DNA of 64,000 bases from JBCBDX01 sp039815825 (GCA_039815825.1 JBCBYO010000005.1:50390-114389), one strand, 5' to 3'. Shown: positions 51,568 to 60,462, counted from the stretch's first letter. Made by a program: numbers and translations. Notes: generated from the sequence alone by a model not told the origin.

Positions 51568-53808
51568 ATGCTGATAGTCGTCTTTACGGTAATGGCCGTC
51601 GCCGTTCTCGGGTTCCTTGCGACCGCGATCGCTAGCGTCCGATCGATCGGCATATCGCTGAAACAGGCACTATGGCTGTCGCCAATCAAGCTGCTTTATC
51701 ATTTCGATACCCGAAACCTTAGAAAGGCAAATCGGGTCAAGGGGCCGTTGATTTACGCGATCTCGGAACAATCCCGGTTGGATCCAGCTTTGTACCTGGC
51801 CTCGCTGCCGGACGATACGCTCCATGTTCTCGACCCTGAATCAGCCACATATTGGCCGACCGGCTGGTTTCGCGAACTTGCCCGCACGGTGGTTTTTGAC
51901 AAGGAAAAGATGATCGCCAATCGCCGCCTTTTGCGCCACTTGAAAGGCGGTGGCCGGATGGCGGTGTACTTCCCGGCAGGTGTTGAACCGGACCAAAAAA
52001 CATTCCGCCTTTACCGAGCGGTGACGCTGCTGGCCCGCAAATCCGGCGCCCAGATTATTCCTATCCACACACGTAATGCGCGTTTTCTACCTTCGTCTTT
52101 CACGCCTGCCAACAAAGCGCCGCGTCAGCGACTTGCTCGCCTAACAGCACATGCTTTGCCGCCGCTCGACATGGCGGCCATCATCGAAAAACGCGGGCGA
52201 GATTTCTCATCACCGGCCAATGCGCTGTTCGATACAATGGCACAAAGCCGTTTGGAGACGACAGATTTCTCGATCGGATTGTTCAAAGCCTTTTTGAATG
52301 CAGCCGACACCTATGGGCCGGGCCGTGTGATCGTGGAAGACACGGTCACAGGTACACTCACTTACAAACGGCTCTTAATCGGAGCCCGGGTGCTTGGAAA
52401 ACGCTTCATGGCCGTTTCTAAGCCCGGAGAGGCTATGGGTGTGCTCCTCCCGAACGCAAACGGCGCGGTGGTGACGTTCTTCGCACTTCAATCGGCAAAT
52501 CGCGTAGCGGCAATGTTGAACTACACAGCCGGCCCAACGAACGTTGTCTCTGCGGTGAACACGGCTGTCATAAAGACGGTATTGTCGTCAAAGGCGTTTA
52601 TCGAGAAAGCCGAACTTCAAGACGTGGTCGCGGCGCTGGAAGCCAATGGCACGAAAATTGTCTGGCTGGACGAACTGCGCGAAACGGTCACTACCTTGGA
52701 AAAACTAAGTGCTGCTGTTCTTTGGCGGCGCCCGCTTCTTCCGGTTAACGCGGACAAGCCAGCTGTTATTCTTTATACGTCCGGTTCCGAAGGGACACCA
52801 AAGGGCGTTGTGCTCTCGCATCGAAACCTCCATGTGAACGCTGCCCAGTCCGAAGCACGGGTTGATATCTCGGTGGAGGATTGCCTGTTTAACGTGCTGC
52901 CGGTTTTTCACTCATTTGGTCTGACTGGCGGCACGATTTTACCCCTGCTTTATGGCGTGCGGCTTTTCCTTTATCCGTCGCCACTGCATTACAAGCTGAT
53001 CCCAGCAGTGGCCGCCAAGGTCAAGCCAACGATAATGTTTGGTACCGACACGTTCTTGAACGGCTATGCCCGGACCGCCAAAGATACTGATTTTGAAAGC
53101 CTTCGCTTTGTTGTCGCAGGGGCCGAAGCCGTAAAGCCGGAAACCGCACGCACCTATATGGAGCGCTTTGGATGCTGGATCCTCGAAGGCTTTGGAATGA
53201 CCGAGGCTTCCCCAGTTGTCGCCGTTAACACAACCACCCATAACAAACCTGGCACTGTGGGCCGCATATTGCCCGGCATCGATGTGCGTTTGGAACCGGT
53301 TGAAGGCATTGATGATGGCGGTCGATTATGGGTGCGTGGTCCCAATGTTATGCTTGGTTATATGAAAGCTGACCGTCCAGGTGTACTGCAACCCATCGGC
53401 GATGGCTGGCATGACAGCGGCGACATCGTGAATATCGACAGAAACGGCTACATGGCCATTCGCGGGCGGGCAAAGCGTTTTGCGAAGATTGCCGGCGAGA
53501 TGGTCTCGCTCGGAGCGGTGGAAATGTTGGTTAAGGCACATTGGCCCGAAGCCGACCATGCTGCCGTATCGGTTCCTGACCGGCGCAAAGGCGAACGAAT
53601 TGTCTTAGCCACCACGACGCCGGAGCCGGACAAAAAATCGCTCGTCGAGTTCTCCAAAAAGAAAGGGATGACCGAGTTGATGGTCCCTCAAGTATTCTTG
53701 AAGGTAGACGAAATCCCGGTTTTGGGCTCGGGAAAAACCGATTATGTGACCACCAAAAAGCTGGTTGAAGAACAATTACTTAATGGGTCAGGCCGCAGCG
53801 CAGCTTAA
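51568..53808 (+). CDS. Aas-like fusion: degenerate acyltransferase plus AMP-forming acyl-ACP synthetase
   Basis: A 746-residue protein with a membrane helix (about 2-22), a PlsC-like domain (about 35-205) and an AMP-binding ligase domain (about 240-745). The ligase looks active: YTSGSEGTPKGVV (403-415), EGFGMTEASP, HDSGDIV and a C-terminal GSGKTDYVT lysine. In the PlsC-like part the HX4D catalytic motif reads ISEQSRLD (Glu67 for His, Asp72 kept) and FPEG reads FPAG (135-138), so acyl transfer by the usual mechanism is unlikely. E. coli Aas re-acylates lyso-phospholipid. The ATG at 51568 has a GGGAGGA site. Convergent with pssA-psd. Confidence 0.85.
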   Translation: MLIVVFTVMAVAVLGFLATAIASVRSIGISLKQALWLSPIKLLYHFDTRNLRKANRVKGPLIYAISEQSRLDPALYLASLPDDTLHVLDPESATYWPTGWFRELARTVVFDKEKMIANRRLLRHLKGGGRMAVYFPAGVEPDQKTFRLYRAVTLLARKSGAQIIPIHTRNARFLPSSFTPANKAPRQRLARLTAHALPPLDMAAIIEKRGRDFSSPANALFDTMAQSRLETTDFSIGLFKAFLNAADTYGPGRVIVEDTVTGTLTYKRLLIGARVLGKRFMAVSKPGEAMGVLLPNANGAVVTFFALQSANRVAAMLNYTAGPTNVVSAVNTAVIKTVLSSKAFIEKAELQDVVAALEANGTKIVWLDELRETVTTLEKLSAAVLWRRPLLPVNADKPAVILYTSGSEGTPKGVVLSHRNLHVNAAQSEARVDISVEDCLFNVLPVFHSFGLTGGTILPLLYGVRLFLYPSPLHYKLIPAVAAKVKPTIMFGTDTFLNGYARTAKDTDFESLRFVVAGAEAVKPETARTYMERFGCWILEGFGMTEASPVVAVNTTTHNKPGTVGRILPGIDVRLEPVEGIDDGGRLWVRGPNVMLGYMKADRPGVLQPIGDGWHDSGDIVNIDRNGYMAIRGRAKRFAKIAGEMVSLGAVEMLVKAHWPEADHAAVSVPDRRKGERIVLATTTPEPDKKSLVEFSKKKGMTELMVPQVFLKVDEIPVLGSGKTDYVTTKKLVEEQLLNGSGRSAA

Positions 53809-53814
53809 AACTTT

Positions 53815-54618
53815 TTAAGCAGCAAGCGCGCTTTTTCGTTGCTTGTTCCAAAGGTGAACGGACCAAGGCAGGAATGCCAAGAAAATGACCACGCATGCGG
53901 TCAGTGTCGACCATGTGAAGTTGAACAATAGGGCGGCAAAAAGCGCGACACCCATAATCAGGGGCACAACGGTCGTTTTTGGTATCCGTCCAACGTCTTT
54001 GGCTGCCCAAACCGGCAGGTTGGAAACCATCAAAAAAGCAACGCCGATGGTGTAAATTGCGACAATATTGGCCGTGTACCAGTCAGGCTGAAAACCGAGG
54101 AACCCCAGATAGACCGGCAGCAAAACGATCATCGCTCCAGCGGGTGCCGGAACGCCTACGAAAAAGGCTTGTTGCCATTTGGGTCGGTCAGCATCATCTG
54201 CCATAATGTTGTAACGCGCCAAACGCAGTGCGCAGGCGATGGTAAACAGCAATGCGGCGGTCCAGCCAAATTGACGCGCTTCTCCCAACACAAATGCATA
54301 AAGTACAAGGGCCGGAACCACGCCAAAATTGATGACGTCAGCCAGTGAATCCATCTCTCGCCCGAACCGCGAAGCCGCCTTCATTAATCGTGCAATTCGA
54401 CCGTCGAGGCCATCGAGCACTGCAGCGATACCAACCAGTCCAACCGCAAGATCAAACTTGCCCTCAAATGCCATTCGGACAGCCGAAAGTCCGGCACAGA
54501 TCGCCAGGACCGTGATAATATTTGGTATCACAAAGCGCAGTGGGATGTCGCGCAGCCGCTTGGCTTCTGCGTTGCCACCTCCTCCATCCGGCTCAAATGG
54601 TGGAAACGCATCACTCAT
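53815..54618 (-). CDS. pssA: CDP-diacylglycerol-serine O-phosphatidyltransferase
   Basis: Makes phosphatidylserine. The 267-residue membrane protein has the CDP-alcohol phosphotransferase motif DGLDGRIAR-x8-G-x3-D-x3-D at about 69-92 (DGRIAR then GREMDSLAD) and about eight helices, beginning PNIITVLAICAGLSAVRMAF. It lies 5 bp after psd, so the two steps to phosphatidylethanolamine are co-transcribed. Confidence 0.95.
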   Translation of the reverse strand: MSDAFPPFEPDGGGGNAEAKRLRDIPLRFVIPNIITVLAICAGLSAVRMAFEGKFDLAVGLVGIAAVLDGLDGRIARLMKAASRFGREMDSLADVINFGVVPALVLYAFVLGEARQFGWTAALLFTIACALRLARYNIMADDADRPKWQQAFFVGVPAPAGAMIVLLPVYLGFLGFQPDWYTANIVAIYTIGVAFLMVSNLPVWAAKDVGRIPKTTVVPLIMGVALFAALLFNFTWSTLTACVVIFLAFLPWSVHLWNKQRKSALAA

Positions 54619-54623
54619 TCTGC

Positions 54624-55322
54624 TTAGCCCTGCCGCGAGAGATCGGCCATCGCCTCGCCACCAAATGTCGCCAGAACAGTCTCTCCTGCCAGCGCGGATT
54701 GACCAAGGTGGACTTGAGGGACCGCGGTGTCAGGAAGATAGATGTCCAGTCGTGAACCGAACCGAATAAGCCCAAATCGTTCACCGACGGCGACCGCCTC
54801 TGCTTCCTTCTTCCAGCACACAATACGGCGGGCAACCAGGCCAGCAATTTGCACGGCCGCAACGGGCCCATGGGGAGAAGCAATTACCAAGCCGTTACGC
54901 TCGTTTTCGCGGCTGGCCTTATCGAGATCGGCGTTCATGAAGCGACCTGGCTGATAAGCCAACTTGGTGATTTGGCCGCGCACTGGCGCACGGTTCACAT
55001 GCACGGAAAATACGTTCATGAAGACAGAGATTCTTGTTCGTTCCGCCTCGCCAAGTTCAAGTTCCGGCGGTGGCACAGCTGGGCCTATCGCCGAGACAAT
55101 GCCATCCGCGGGCGAAACCACCAAATCATCGGATAATGGTGTTACGCGTTGAGGGTCACGAAAGAAATACGCGCACCAGGCCGTCAACGCCAACCCAACA
55201 TAAAATAACGGATCCAAGAGCAATCCGAGCAGGATGGCTACAACAAAGAAGATTGCGACAAAGGGCCAGCCTTCCCGGTGGACAGGCACAAAGGCTTTTG
55301 TGATGGTATCGATAAGCGTCAT
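54624..55322 (-). CDS. psd: Phosphatidylserine decarboxylase, short form
   Basis: Converts phosphatidylserine to phosphatidylethanolamine. It is 232 residues, the short Rhizobiales-type enzyme, with a membrane segment (about 20-45), SPADGIVSAIG, VFMNVFSVHVNRAPV and the self-cleavage site GLIRFGSRLDIYLP: chain break before Ser190 forms the pyruvoyl cofactor. First gene of the psd-pssA pair. Confidence 0.95.
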   Translation of the reverse strand: MTLIDTITKAFVPVHREGWPFVAIFFVVAILLGLLLDPLFYVGLALTAWCAYFFRDPQRVTPLSDDLVVSPADGIVSAIGPAVPPPELELGEAERTRISVFMNVFSVHVNRAPVRGQITKLAYQPGRFMNADLDKASRENERNGLVIASPHGPVAAVQIAGLVARRIVCWKKEAEAVAVGERFGLIRFGSRLDIYLPDTAVPQVHLGQSALAGETVLATFGGEAMADLSRQG

Positions 55323-55370
55323 TGGGTCGGGATATTGGCAAAGACATCAAAGCGCAAGTGGAGGTTCAGA

Positions 55371-55748
55371 ATGCGGTTTCTTGGTTGTGGACTAGCATTG
55401 ACAATCGCCTTGGGTGCGGTCGCATTGGCTCACGCCAACGATGTGCGTCTGCCCCTTTTCCACGGAGAGTGGGCGCTGAATGGAGAGCATTGCGGCAAGG
55501 GTTATGGCCGCGGCGTTGCTGAAGACCAGTTTATCGAAATCGGTCGCGGTTCATTCCGCATGTATGAGAGCGTTTGCCGCATCACGCAGGTGCGCAAACT
55601 TAGCCAAACGGACTGGTCAACCGTGCTGGATTGCCAGAGTGAAGGCGAAGTGGTGACCCAAGGCTGGTCCATCAAAAAGCACTCGCCATACCGGTTTACT
55701 GTGCTCAACGGCGCTGGCGGTGGGCGGGAGTACCGGCTTTGCCGATAG
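55371..55748 (+). CDS. Exported protein of unknown function with four cysteines
   Basis: A 125-residue protein with signal peptide MRFLGCGLALTIALGAVALAHA and a mature part of about 100 residues with four Cys (GEHCGKG, ESVCRIT, VLDCQSE, YRLCR), a WALNGEHCG opening and a strand-rich pattern. It looks like a small periplasmic barrel or lipocalin-like fold, but I do not recognise the family. GTGGAGG lies before the ATG at 55371. Its stop is 1 bp from the end of the convergent ABC gene. Confidence 0.72.
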   Translation: MRFLGCGLALTIALGAVALAHANDVRLPLFHGEWALNGEHCGKGYGRGVAEDQFIEIGRGSFRMYESVCRITQVRKLSQTDWSTVLDCQSEGEVVTQGWSIKKHSPYRFTVLNGAGGGREYRLCR

Positions 55749-55749
55749 G

Positions 55750-57642
55750 CTATTCCGCCGGTTCCTGACGTCGCCGCTCGATTATTCCCAACTCGTCATT
55801 TTCTCGGGCTTTTCGCAAGCGGGCTTCGGCTTCGATCGCCTCGGCTTGGCGTGCCCACATTTGTGCGTAGAGGCCGTCCGACAATTCGATCAATTCTCCA
55901 TGGGTGCCGCGTTCTGCGATTCTGCCATCGCGCAAAACGATAATCTCATCGGCACTGATCACTGTTGACAAGCGGTGCGCAATGACAAGCGTCGTTCGTC
56001 CTTCTGACACAATGTCCAACGCATGCTGAATCTCTTGCTCAGTAGCCGTGTCGAGCGCAGAAGTGGCCTCATCAAGGATTAGGATGGGTGGCGCTTTAAG
56101 GATGGTGCGTGCGATTGCAACGCGTTGTTTTTCGCCACCTGACAATTTGAGGCCGCGTTCGCCGACCATTGTATCAAATCCCTGCGGCAAGGAGCGGATA
56201 AAGTCCCCGATTTGTGCCATTTCTGCGGCTTGCTCAACTTCCTCATCGGTCGCATCCGGGCGTCCATAGCGAATATTGTAAGCGATTGTATCGTTAAAGA
56301 GCACCGTGTCCTGCGGAACCATACCGATTGCGGCACGCAGCGATTTCTGCGTCACGTCGCGCACATCTTGCTCATCGACGGAAATCACCCCTTTTTGCAC
56401 GTCGTAGAAGCGGAACAACAGCCGGGAAATTGTCGACTTGCCCGCACCGGACGGGCCGACGATTGCCACGGTTTTTCCAGCGGGCACATCGAAGGAAATA
56501 CCCTTGAGGATCGGCCGTTCGGGATCATAGGCAAATTGAATATCGTTAAAGGAAAGTGCTGCATCACCAACGGCCAACGGCTTGGCATTGGGCGCATCAA
56601 CAACTTCCGCGTTCACGTCCAGCAAATCAAACATCTGCTCAATATCCGTCAGACCCTGGCGGATTTCCCGGTAGATAAAGCCAATGAAGTTGAGCGGGAT
56701 CGACAGCTGCATCAGCATGGCATTGATGAAAACAAAGTCGCCGAGCGTCTGGTTGCCATTTTGAACAGCGACCGCGCTCATGCCCATCATCGTGAGCAAA
56801 CCAACACCGAAAATGACCCCCTGCCCGAAGTTGAGCCAGCCAAGTGACGTCCAGACCTTGGTCGCCGCCCGCTCATATCCTTCCATGGACGCATCGAAGC
56901 GCCGGGCTTCCATATCCTCATTGCCGAAATATTTGACAGTCTCAAAGTTCAGCAGTGAGTCGATTGCCTTGGTGTTGGCGTCCGTATCTGAATTGTTCAT
57001 GTCGCGACGGATTTGGATGCGCCAGTCCGACGCGCGGATCGTAAACCCCGCATAAAAACCGATGGTTGCTGCAGTTACGACCACATACGCGATGCCGTAG
57101 GTGAAACCGAAAATCACTGCAATCATCGCAAACTGGATGATGGTCGGCGCGGTGTTCAAAATCGTAAAGCGAACGATGGATTCGATGCCCTTGGTGCCGC
57201 GTTCGATAATCCGACTTAAACCGCCAGTTCTACGCTCCAAGTGAAATCTCAAGGAGAGCGCATGCATGTGGACGAAGGTTTTGTATGCCAATTGGCGAAC
57301 GGCATGCTGGCCAACGCTTGCAAATAACGCGTCTCGCAACTGGTTGAAGCCGACATTGGCCAAGCGAAACAGATTGTAGGCCAGTACCAGCATGATGGGC
57401 ACCAAAAGCACCTCTGGAACCCAACCAGCAGGCTGCAGCTCGCCGCTCAGTGCATTTGTCGCCCATTTGAAGCCGTAGGGCACCAGCATCAACGCGATGT
57501 TGCCGAGCACCAAATAAAACATCGCCCAGACCACCCGCATCTTCAGGTCCGGCCGATCCGAAGGCCACATATATTGCCAAAGATTGGCAATTGTTCTGAA
57601 AAGAGCGCTGTTGTCCGCTGAAACAGTTTTCGTGTCACTCAT
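55750..57642 (-). CDS. ATM1/HMT-type ABC exporter (fused permease and ATPase)
   Basis: A 630-residue half-transporter with an N-terminal six-helix permease (about 30-345) and a C-terminal ABC domain: VGPSGAGKSTISRLL, LSGGEKQRVAIARTILKAPPILILDEATSALD, and the H-loop VIAHRLSTV. LERRTGGLSRIIERGTKGIESI is the typical Atm1 glutathione-site region, so export of glutathione conjugates, persulfides or metal-glutathione complexes is likely (family knowledge from the Novosphingobium and mitochondrial proteins). The ATG at 57642 overlaps the arsR stop (ATGAGTGA), so it is coupled to the metal-type regulator. An ATG at 57657 is also possible. Confidence 0.9.
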   Translation of the reverse strand: MSDTKTVSADNSALFRTIANLWQYMWPSDRPDLKMRVVWAMFYLVLGNIALMLVPYGFKWATNALSGELQPAGWVPEVLLVPIMLVLAYNLFRLANVGFNQLRDALFASVGQHAVRQLAYKTFVHMHALSLRFHLERRTGGLSRIIERGTKGIESIVRFTILNTAPTIIQFAMIAVIFGFTYGIAYVVVTAATIGFYAGFTIRASDWRIQIRRDMNNSDTDANTKAIDSLLNFETVKYFGNEDMEARRFDASMEGYERAATKVWTSLGWLNFGQGVIFGVGLLTMMGMSAVAVQNGNQTLGDFVFINAMLMQLSIPLNFIGFIYREIRQGLTDIEQMFDLLDVNAEVVDAPNAKPLAVGDAALSFNDIQFAYDPERPILKGISFDVPAGKTVAIVGPSGAGKSTISRLLFRFYDVQKGVISVDEQDVRDVTQKSLRAAIGMVPQDTVLFNDTIAYNIRYGRPDATDEEVEQAAEMAQIGDFIRSLPQGFDTMVGERGLKLSGGEKQRVAIARTILKAPPILILDEATSALDTATEQEIQHALDIVSEGRTTLVIAHRLSTVISADEIIVLRDGRIAERGTHGELIELSDGLYAQMWARQAEAIEAEARLRKARENDELGIIERRRQEPAE

Positions 57643-57988
57643 CGCGGTTCGCACCATCTTTTGCCTGCCCGCAGCCATTGCCCGCGCAACATGTTTCAAC
57701 AAGGTTTTGTGTCGTACGGCCTAGTTCCGCGAGTGCTTCGGTATTCAAGCTGTATTGAGAGGCAGGTCTTCCCAACCGCGCTTTAACCAAGCCCGCATCC
57801 ACCAAAACCTTCAAGTGCTGTGATACAGTTGACTGCGCGAGTGGCAGCACGTCTACAACATCCTTGCATTTGCAATAACGCTGTTTCGCTAGACAACGTA
57901 AAATCTCTAGCCGCGCCGGATGAGCCAACGCCGCATATCGGTCCGCATGTACTTGATCGGTCAAAGCAGAAAACCCTTCATCGTTCAT
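57635..57988 (-). CDS. ArsR/SmtB family transcriptional regulator
   Basis: A 117-residue winged-helix regulator: ADRYAALAHPARLEILRCLAKQRYCKCKDVVDVLPLAQSTVSQHLKVLVDAGLVKARLGRPASQYSL. Cysteines occur in RYCKCKD beside the recognition helix (like the ELCVCDL arsenic site of ArsR) and in ETCCAGNGCGQ at the C-terminus, so it probably senses thiophilic metal, metalloid or persulfide. It is coupled to the ATM1-type exporter downstream. The start codon lies inside the loop of a perfect 11-bp inverted repeat. Confidence 0.86.
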   Translation of the reverse strand: MNDEGFSALTDQVHADRYAALAHPARLEILRCLAKQRYCKCKDVVDVLPLAQSTVSQHLKVLVDAGLVKARLGRPASQYSLNTEALAELGRTTQNLVETCCAGNGCGQAKDGANRDE

Positions 57989-58008
57989 CGGCGATATACG
58001 ATGAAGGG
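57974..58008 (-). promoter_or_regulatory. 11-bp perfect inverted repeat around the arsR start codon
   Basis: Arms CCCTTCATCGT (57974-57984) and ACGATGAAGGG (57998-58008) flank a 13-nt spacer that contains the arsR ATG (57986-57988). It could be the dyad operator for autorepression by the ArsR protein, a leader hairpin holding the start codon in its loop, or both. No strong Shine-Dalgarno is visible before this ATG. Confidence 0.7.
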
Positions 58009-58022
58009 GCTTTGGGCAAGGA

Positions 58023-59657
58023 TTATCTCTGTTGACGCAGTTCCTGGTGCTTTTCAAACGCCACGGCTTCATCCTGCGCCTGATCGGGCACATCGAAGAT
58101 CTGACCCGGCCAAATGCGGCCCGGATTTTGGATTTGATCCTGATTGGCCAAATAGATCGTCGTATACTTGACCCCTTTGCCGTAAACGCGGCGAGAGATC
58201 TGCCAGAGTGTATCGCCGCGGCGAATGATTACCGACTGATTTGTCGGCTCCAAAGTAGCCGTTACAGTAGGTACTTCCGTAGCTTCAGCCGGGGCAACCG
58301 CCGGTTCTACTTGTTGTGTGATAACCGGGGCGGATGAAGGAAGCTCGACGGCGGGCTCGACCGCTACGGCCGCCAGCCTCGTTTCACCGGTACGCGTAAA
58401 CGGCACCGCGGCACGGCGAATAACCTCGGCCGTTTCCGGGTTCAGCATATCAACGCGGATCGTGTATTCACCAACCGGCAAATCTCTCTCAACTTGCGCC
58501 AGATAGCGACCACCATCACTCGCGACGACATCGCCAAGCAGAATTTCATTTGCATAAACGCGCAGTTGCGATCCTGGTGTTGCCGCACCGGCAACGAAAA
58601 CTTCGACACCATCAATTTCAACTGCTTCGATCGACACATTAAGATCAACAGGCTCAACTTGCTGAGGTTCGATTGCTGCGACTTCAACCGCATGCTGTTC
58701 TGTCGCCACCACCTCAGGTTCATCCGCGGTCGCAAATAACGGTGTTCCCGCGCCCAGTTGCAATATCTCAGGCGCAGTGACAGCTTCGCTCGGCGCTTCC
58801 GCTGTTTCCAACGCAGGCTCTTCTTCTACCGCTATGATCGGCGCAGAAGGCGCCAACATCAAAATATCAGGTGCAATAGCAACGGGCGTTTCTTCAACAA
58901 CCGCCGCCACTTCTTGCTCAGCCACTTCCTGCTCCGCGACTTCTTGCTCGGCGACTTCTTGCTCAGCCACTTCTTGCTCGGCGACTTCTTGCTCAGCCAC
59001 TTCTTGCTCGGCGACTTCTTGCTCCGGGACCTGAGCAATCTGAGGCGTAGAGATCAGCCGGGAAGCTTCACCGGGCATTTCGACCATAGCCAGGACGCCT
59101 TGGGCTTTGTCTTCAGGGATCGACACAATCGCCGTCTGTTGCGAAACAACCGGCTCGCCCTTCTCCGGTGTCGACCTGATGGCCATGGCGTAGTCGCCAA
59201 TCGCCAGCGCGTCGTCGAGCAGCGCGACGAATTCTCCAGCGGCATTGGCTGTGGTCGATGCAACCACATCATCGCCGCTTAAAATCTCAATTTCGCTGCC
59301 CGGGGTTGCCCGGCCTGCAATAAGTGTAGAACCATCAGGTTCAACGCGCAAAATGTCGAATGTGGGTCCAGTTAATTCAAACTCTGGAACCACCTCTTCG
59401 ACCGCTGCCTCTGCGATTGCCGCTGGTTTTTGTTCGACGGTTGGCTCCTCAGTTACAAGAACAGCAACCTCCGTTGCTTGTTCCACAGGCGCGGCCTCGT
59501 CTGTGACGCTTTCATCCGTTTGAAGCAGCGCGGCTGGTTGGTTGTCGGCAGGATTTGGGAACATGGCTTTGAAATCCAGCAGCTGGTTTGAAGCAGCTGC
59601 AAAAACCGCCCCACCCATTGCGCAAAAGATTGCCACACCCTTCAGACTAGCGTTCAT
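58023..59657 (-). CDS. LysM-domain protein with two Ig-like domains and QEVAE repeats
   Basis: A 544-residue acidic protein. The N-terminus (hydrophobic 5-23) is a signal or anchor. Two similar Ig-like domains lie at about 95-165 (VEPDGSTLIAGRATPGSEIEIL) and 365-435 (IDGVEVFVAGAATPGSQLRVY). Between them are eight EVAEQ-type pentapeptide repeats (about 211-251) and low-complexity Ala/Glu/Val/Pro. A LysM domain closes the chain (about 473-525, VIIRRGDTLWQISRRVYG), giving peptidoglycan binding. This general layout is known for Rhizobiales LysM proteins. GGGAG lies before the ATG pair 59660/59657. The spacer may span the periplasm. Confidence 0.82.
   Translation of the reverse strand: MNASLKGVAIFCAMGGAVFAAASNQLLDFKAMFPNPADNQPAALLQTDESVTDEAAPVEQATEVAVLVTEEPTVEQKPAAIAEAAVEEVVPEFELTGPTFDILRVEPDGSTLIAGRATPGSEIEILSGDDVVASTTANAAGEFVALLDDALAIGDYAMAIRSTPEKGEPVVSQQTAIVSIPEDKAQGVLAMVEMPGEASRLISTPQIAQVPEQEVAEQEVAEQEVAEQEVAEQEVAEQEVAEQEVAEQEVAAVVEETPVAIAPDILMLAPSAPIIAVEEEPALETAEAPSEAVTAPEILQLGAGTPLFATADEPEVVATEQHAVEVAAIEPQQVEPVDLNVSIEAVEIDGVEVFVAGAATPGSQLRVYANEILLGDVVASDGGRYLAQVERDLPVGEYTIRVDMLNPETAEVIRRAAVPFTRTGETRLAAVAVEPAVELPSSAPVITQQVEPAVAPAEATEVPTVTATLEPTNQSVIIRRGDTLWQISRRVYGKGVKYTTIYLANQDQIQNPGRIWPGQIFDVPDQAQDEAVAFEKHQELRQQR
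58906..59025 (-). repeat. Eight 15-bp tandem repeats in the LysM gene
   Basis: Eight units of the pattern GCSACTTCTTGCTCN (plus strand), each exactly 15 bp, coding for EQEVA. Units 4-5 and 6-7 are identical as 30-bp pairs (58951-58980 and 58981-59010), so the latest expansion copied a two-unit block. Confidence 0.93.
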
Positions 59658-59760
59658 CATAACACTCCCAGACGAATCTTGAACAATCTTATTGCGAACA
59701 CAACAGCTTAGCAAACCAAGTTACAGTTGACCCGACTGCTCAATATGGATTGATAGCGTT

Positions 59761-60366
59761 ATGACTGATTTGCGTTCAATTTGCGTCTACTGTGGCTCTT
59801 CGCCCGGTGACGACCCCTCCTACACCGCCGCTGCCTACCGTTTGGGCGAGACAATCGCTGGAGCCAAGCTGCGCCTGGTTTATGGTGGCGGCACAAAAGG
59901 CTTGATGGGAGCTGTTGCTCAAGGGGTGATGGACCGTGGCGGCCAGGTGTTGGGCATCATACCTGAATTCCTGATGTCCAAAGAGGCGACTGAAAAGGCG
60001 TTGGGCAAACTCGATGAGCTGGTCGTCACCGAGGACATGCACGAGCGCAAGCACCGCATGTTTGAAGAGTCTGATGCATTTGTGACCCTTCCGGGTGGTA
60101 TTGGCACGCTGGAAGAAGTCATCGAAATCATGACTTGGGCGCAGCTTGGTCGCCATGAAAAGCCGATCGTGTTGGCCAATTTCGGAGGCTTCTGGGACCC
60201 GTTGATCGATTTGCTTGATCACATGCGCAGCGCCAAGTTCATCCACACCGGCCACCGCGTCCAGCCATTGGTACTGGATCAAGCCGAAGATATCGTTCCC
60301 GCCATAGTGGCAAGATCCAAATCTCCCCATGATGATGGCGATGAGCAGGTCTTAGCAAAAATGTGA
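59761..60366 (+). CDS. LOG family protein (nucleoside 5'-monophosphate phosphoribohydrolase)
   Basis: A 201-residue TIGR00730-type Rossmann enzyme. VYCGSSPGDDPSYTAAAYRLGE, VYGGGTKGLMGAVAQGV and PGGIGTLEEVIEIMTWAQLG are the LOG signatures; the last carries the substrate-binding Glu. Plant and bacterial LOG enzymes release adenine-type cytokinin bases from the 5'-monophosphates; in bacteria a housekeeping nucleotide-hydrolase role is also likely. Divergent from the LysM gene. Confidence 0.9.
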   Translation: MTDLRSICVYCGSSPGDDPSYTAAAYRLGETIAGAKLRLVYGGGTKGLMGAVAQGVMDRGGQVLGIIPEFLMSKEATEKALGKLDELVVTEDMHERKHRMFEESDAFVTLPGGIGTLEEVIEIMTWAQLGRHEKPIVLANFGGFWDPLIDLLDHMRSAKFIHTGHRVQPLVLDQAEDIVPAIVARSKSPHDDGDEQVLAKM

Positions 60367-60462
60367 TTGAATGAGCGGTGTCATGAAAACGTCGGACAAT
60401 CTTCGCTGACCTGTAACAACCCGCTGTTCCGTTCTCCTGTAAACGCAAGTTGGAGACATCGT

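Noticed and set aside
58906..59025. CRISPR-like array
   Set aside because: The repeats are contiguous 15-bp coding units without spacers and lie in frame inside a protein.
58758..59282. Plus-strand frame with leucine/phenylalanine-rich repeats
   Set aside because: This is the complementary reading of the QEVAE repeat DNA in the LysM gene, which has a signal sequence, Ig-like and LysM domains in the other strand.
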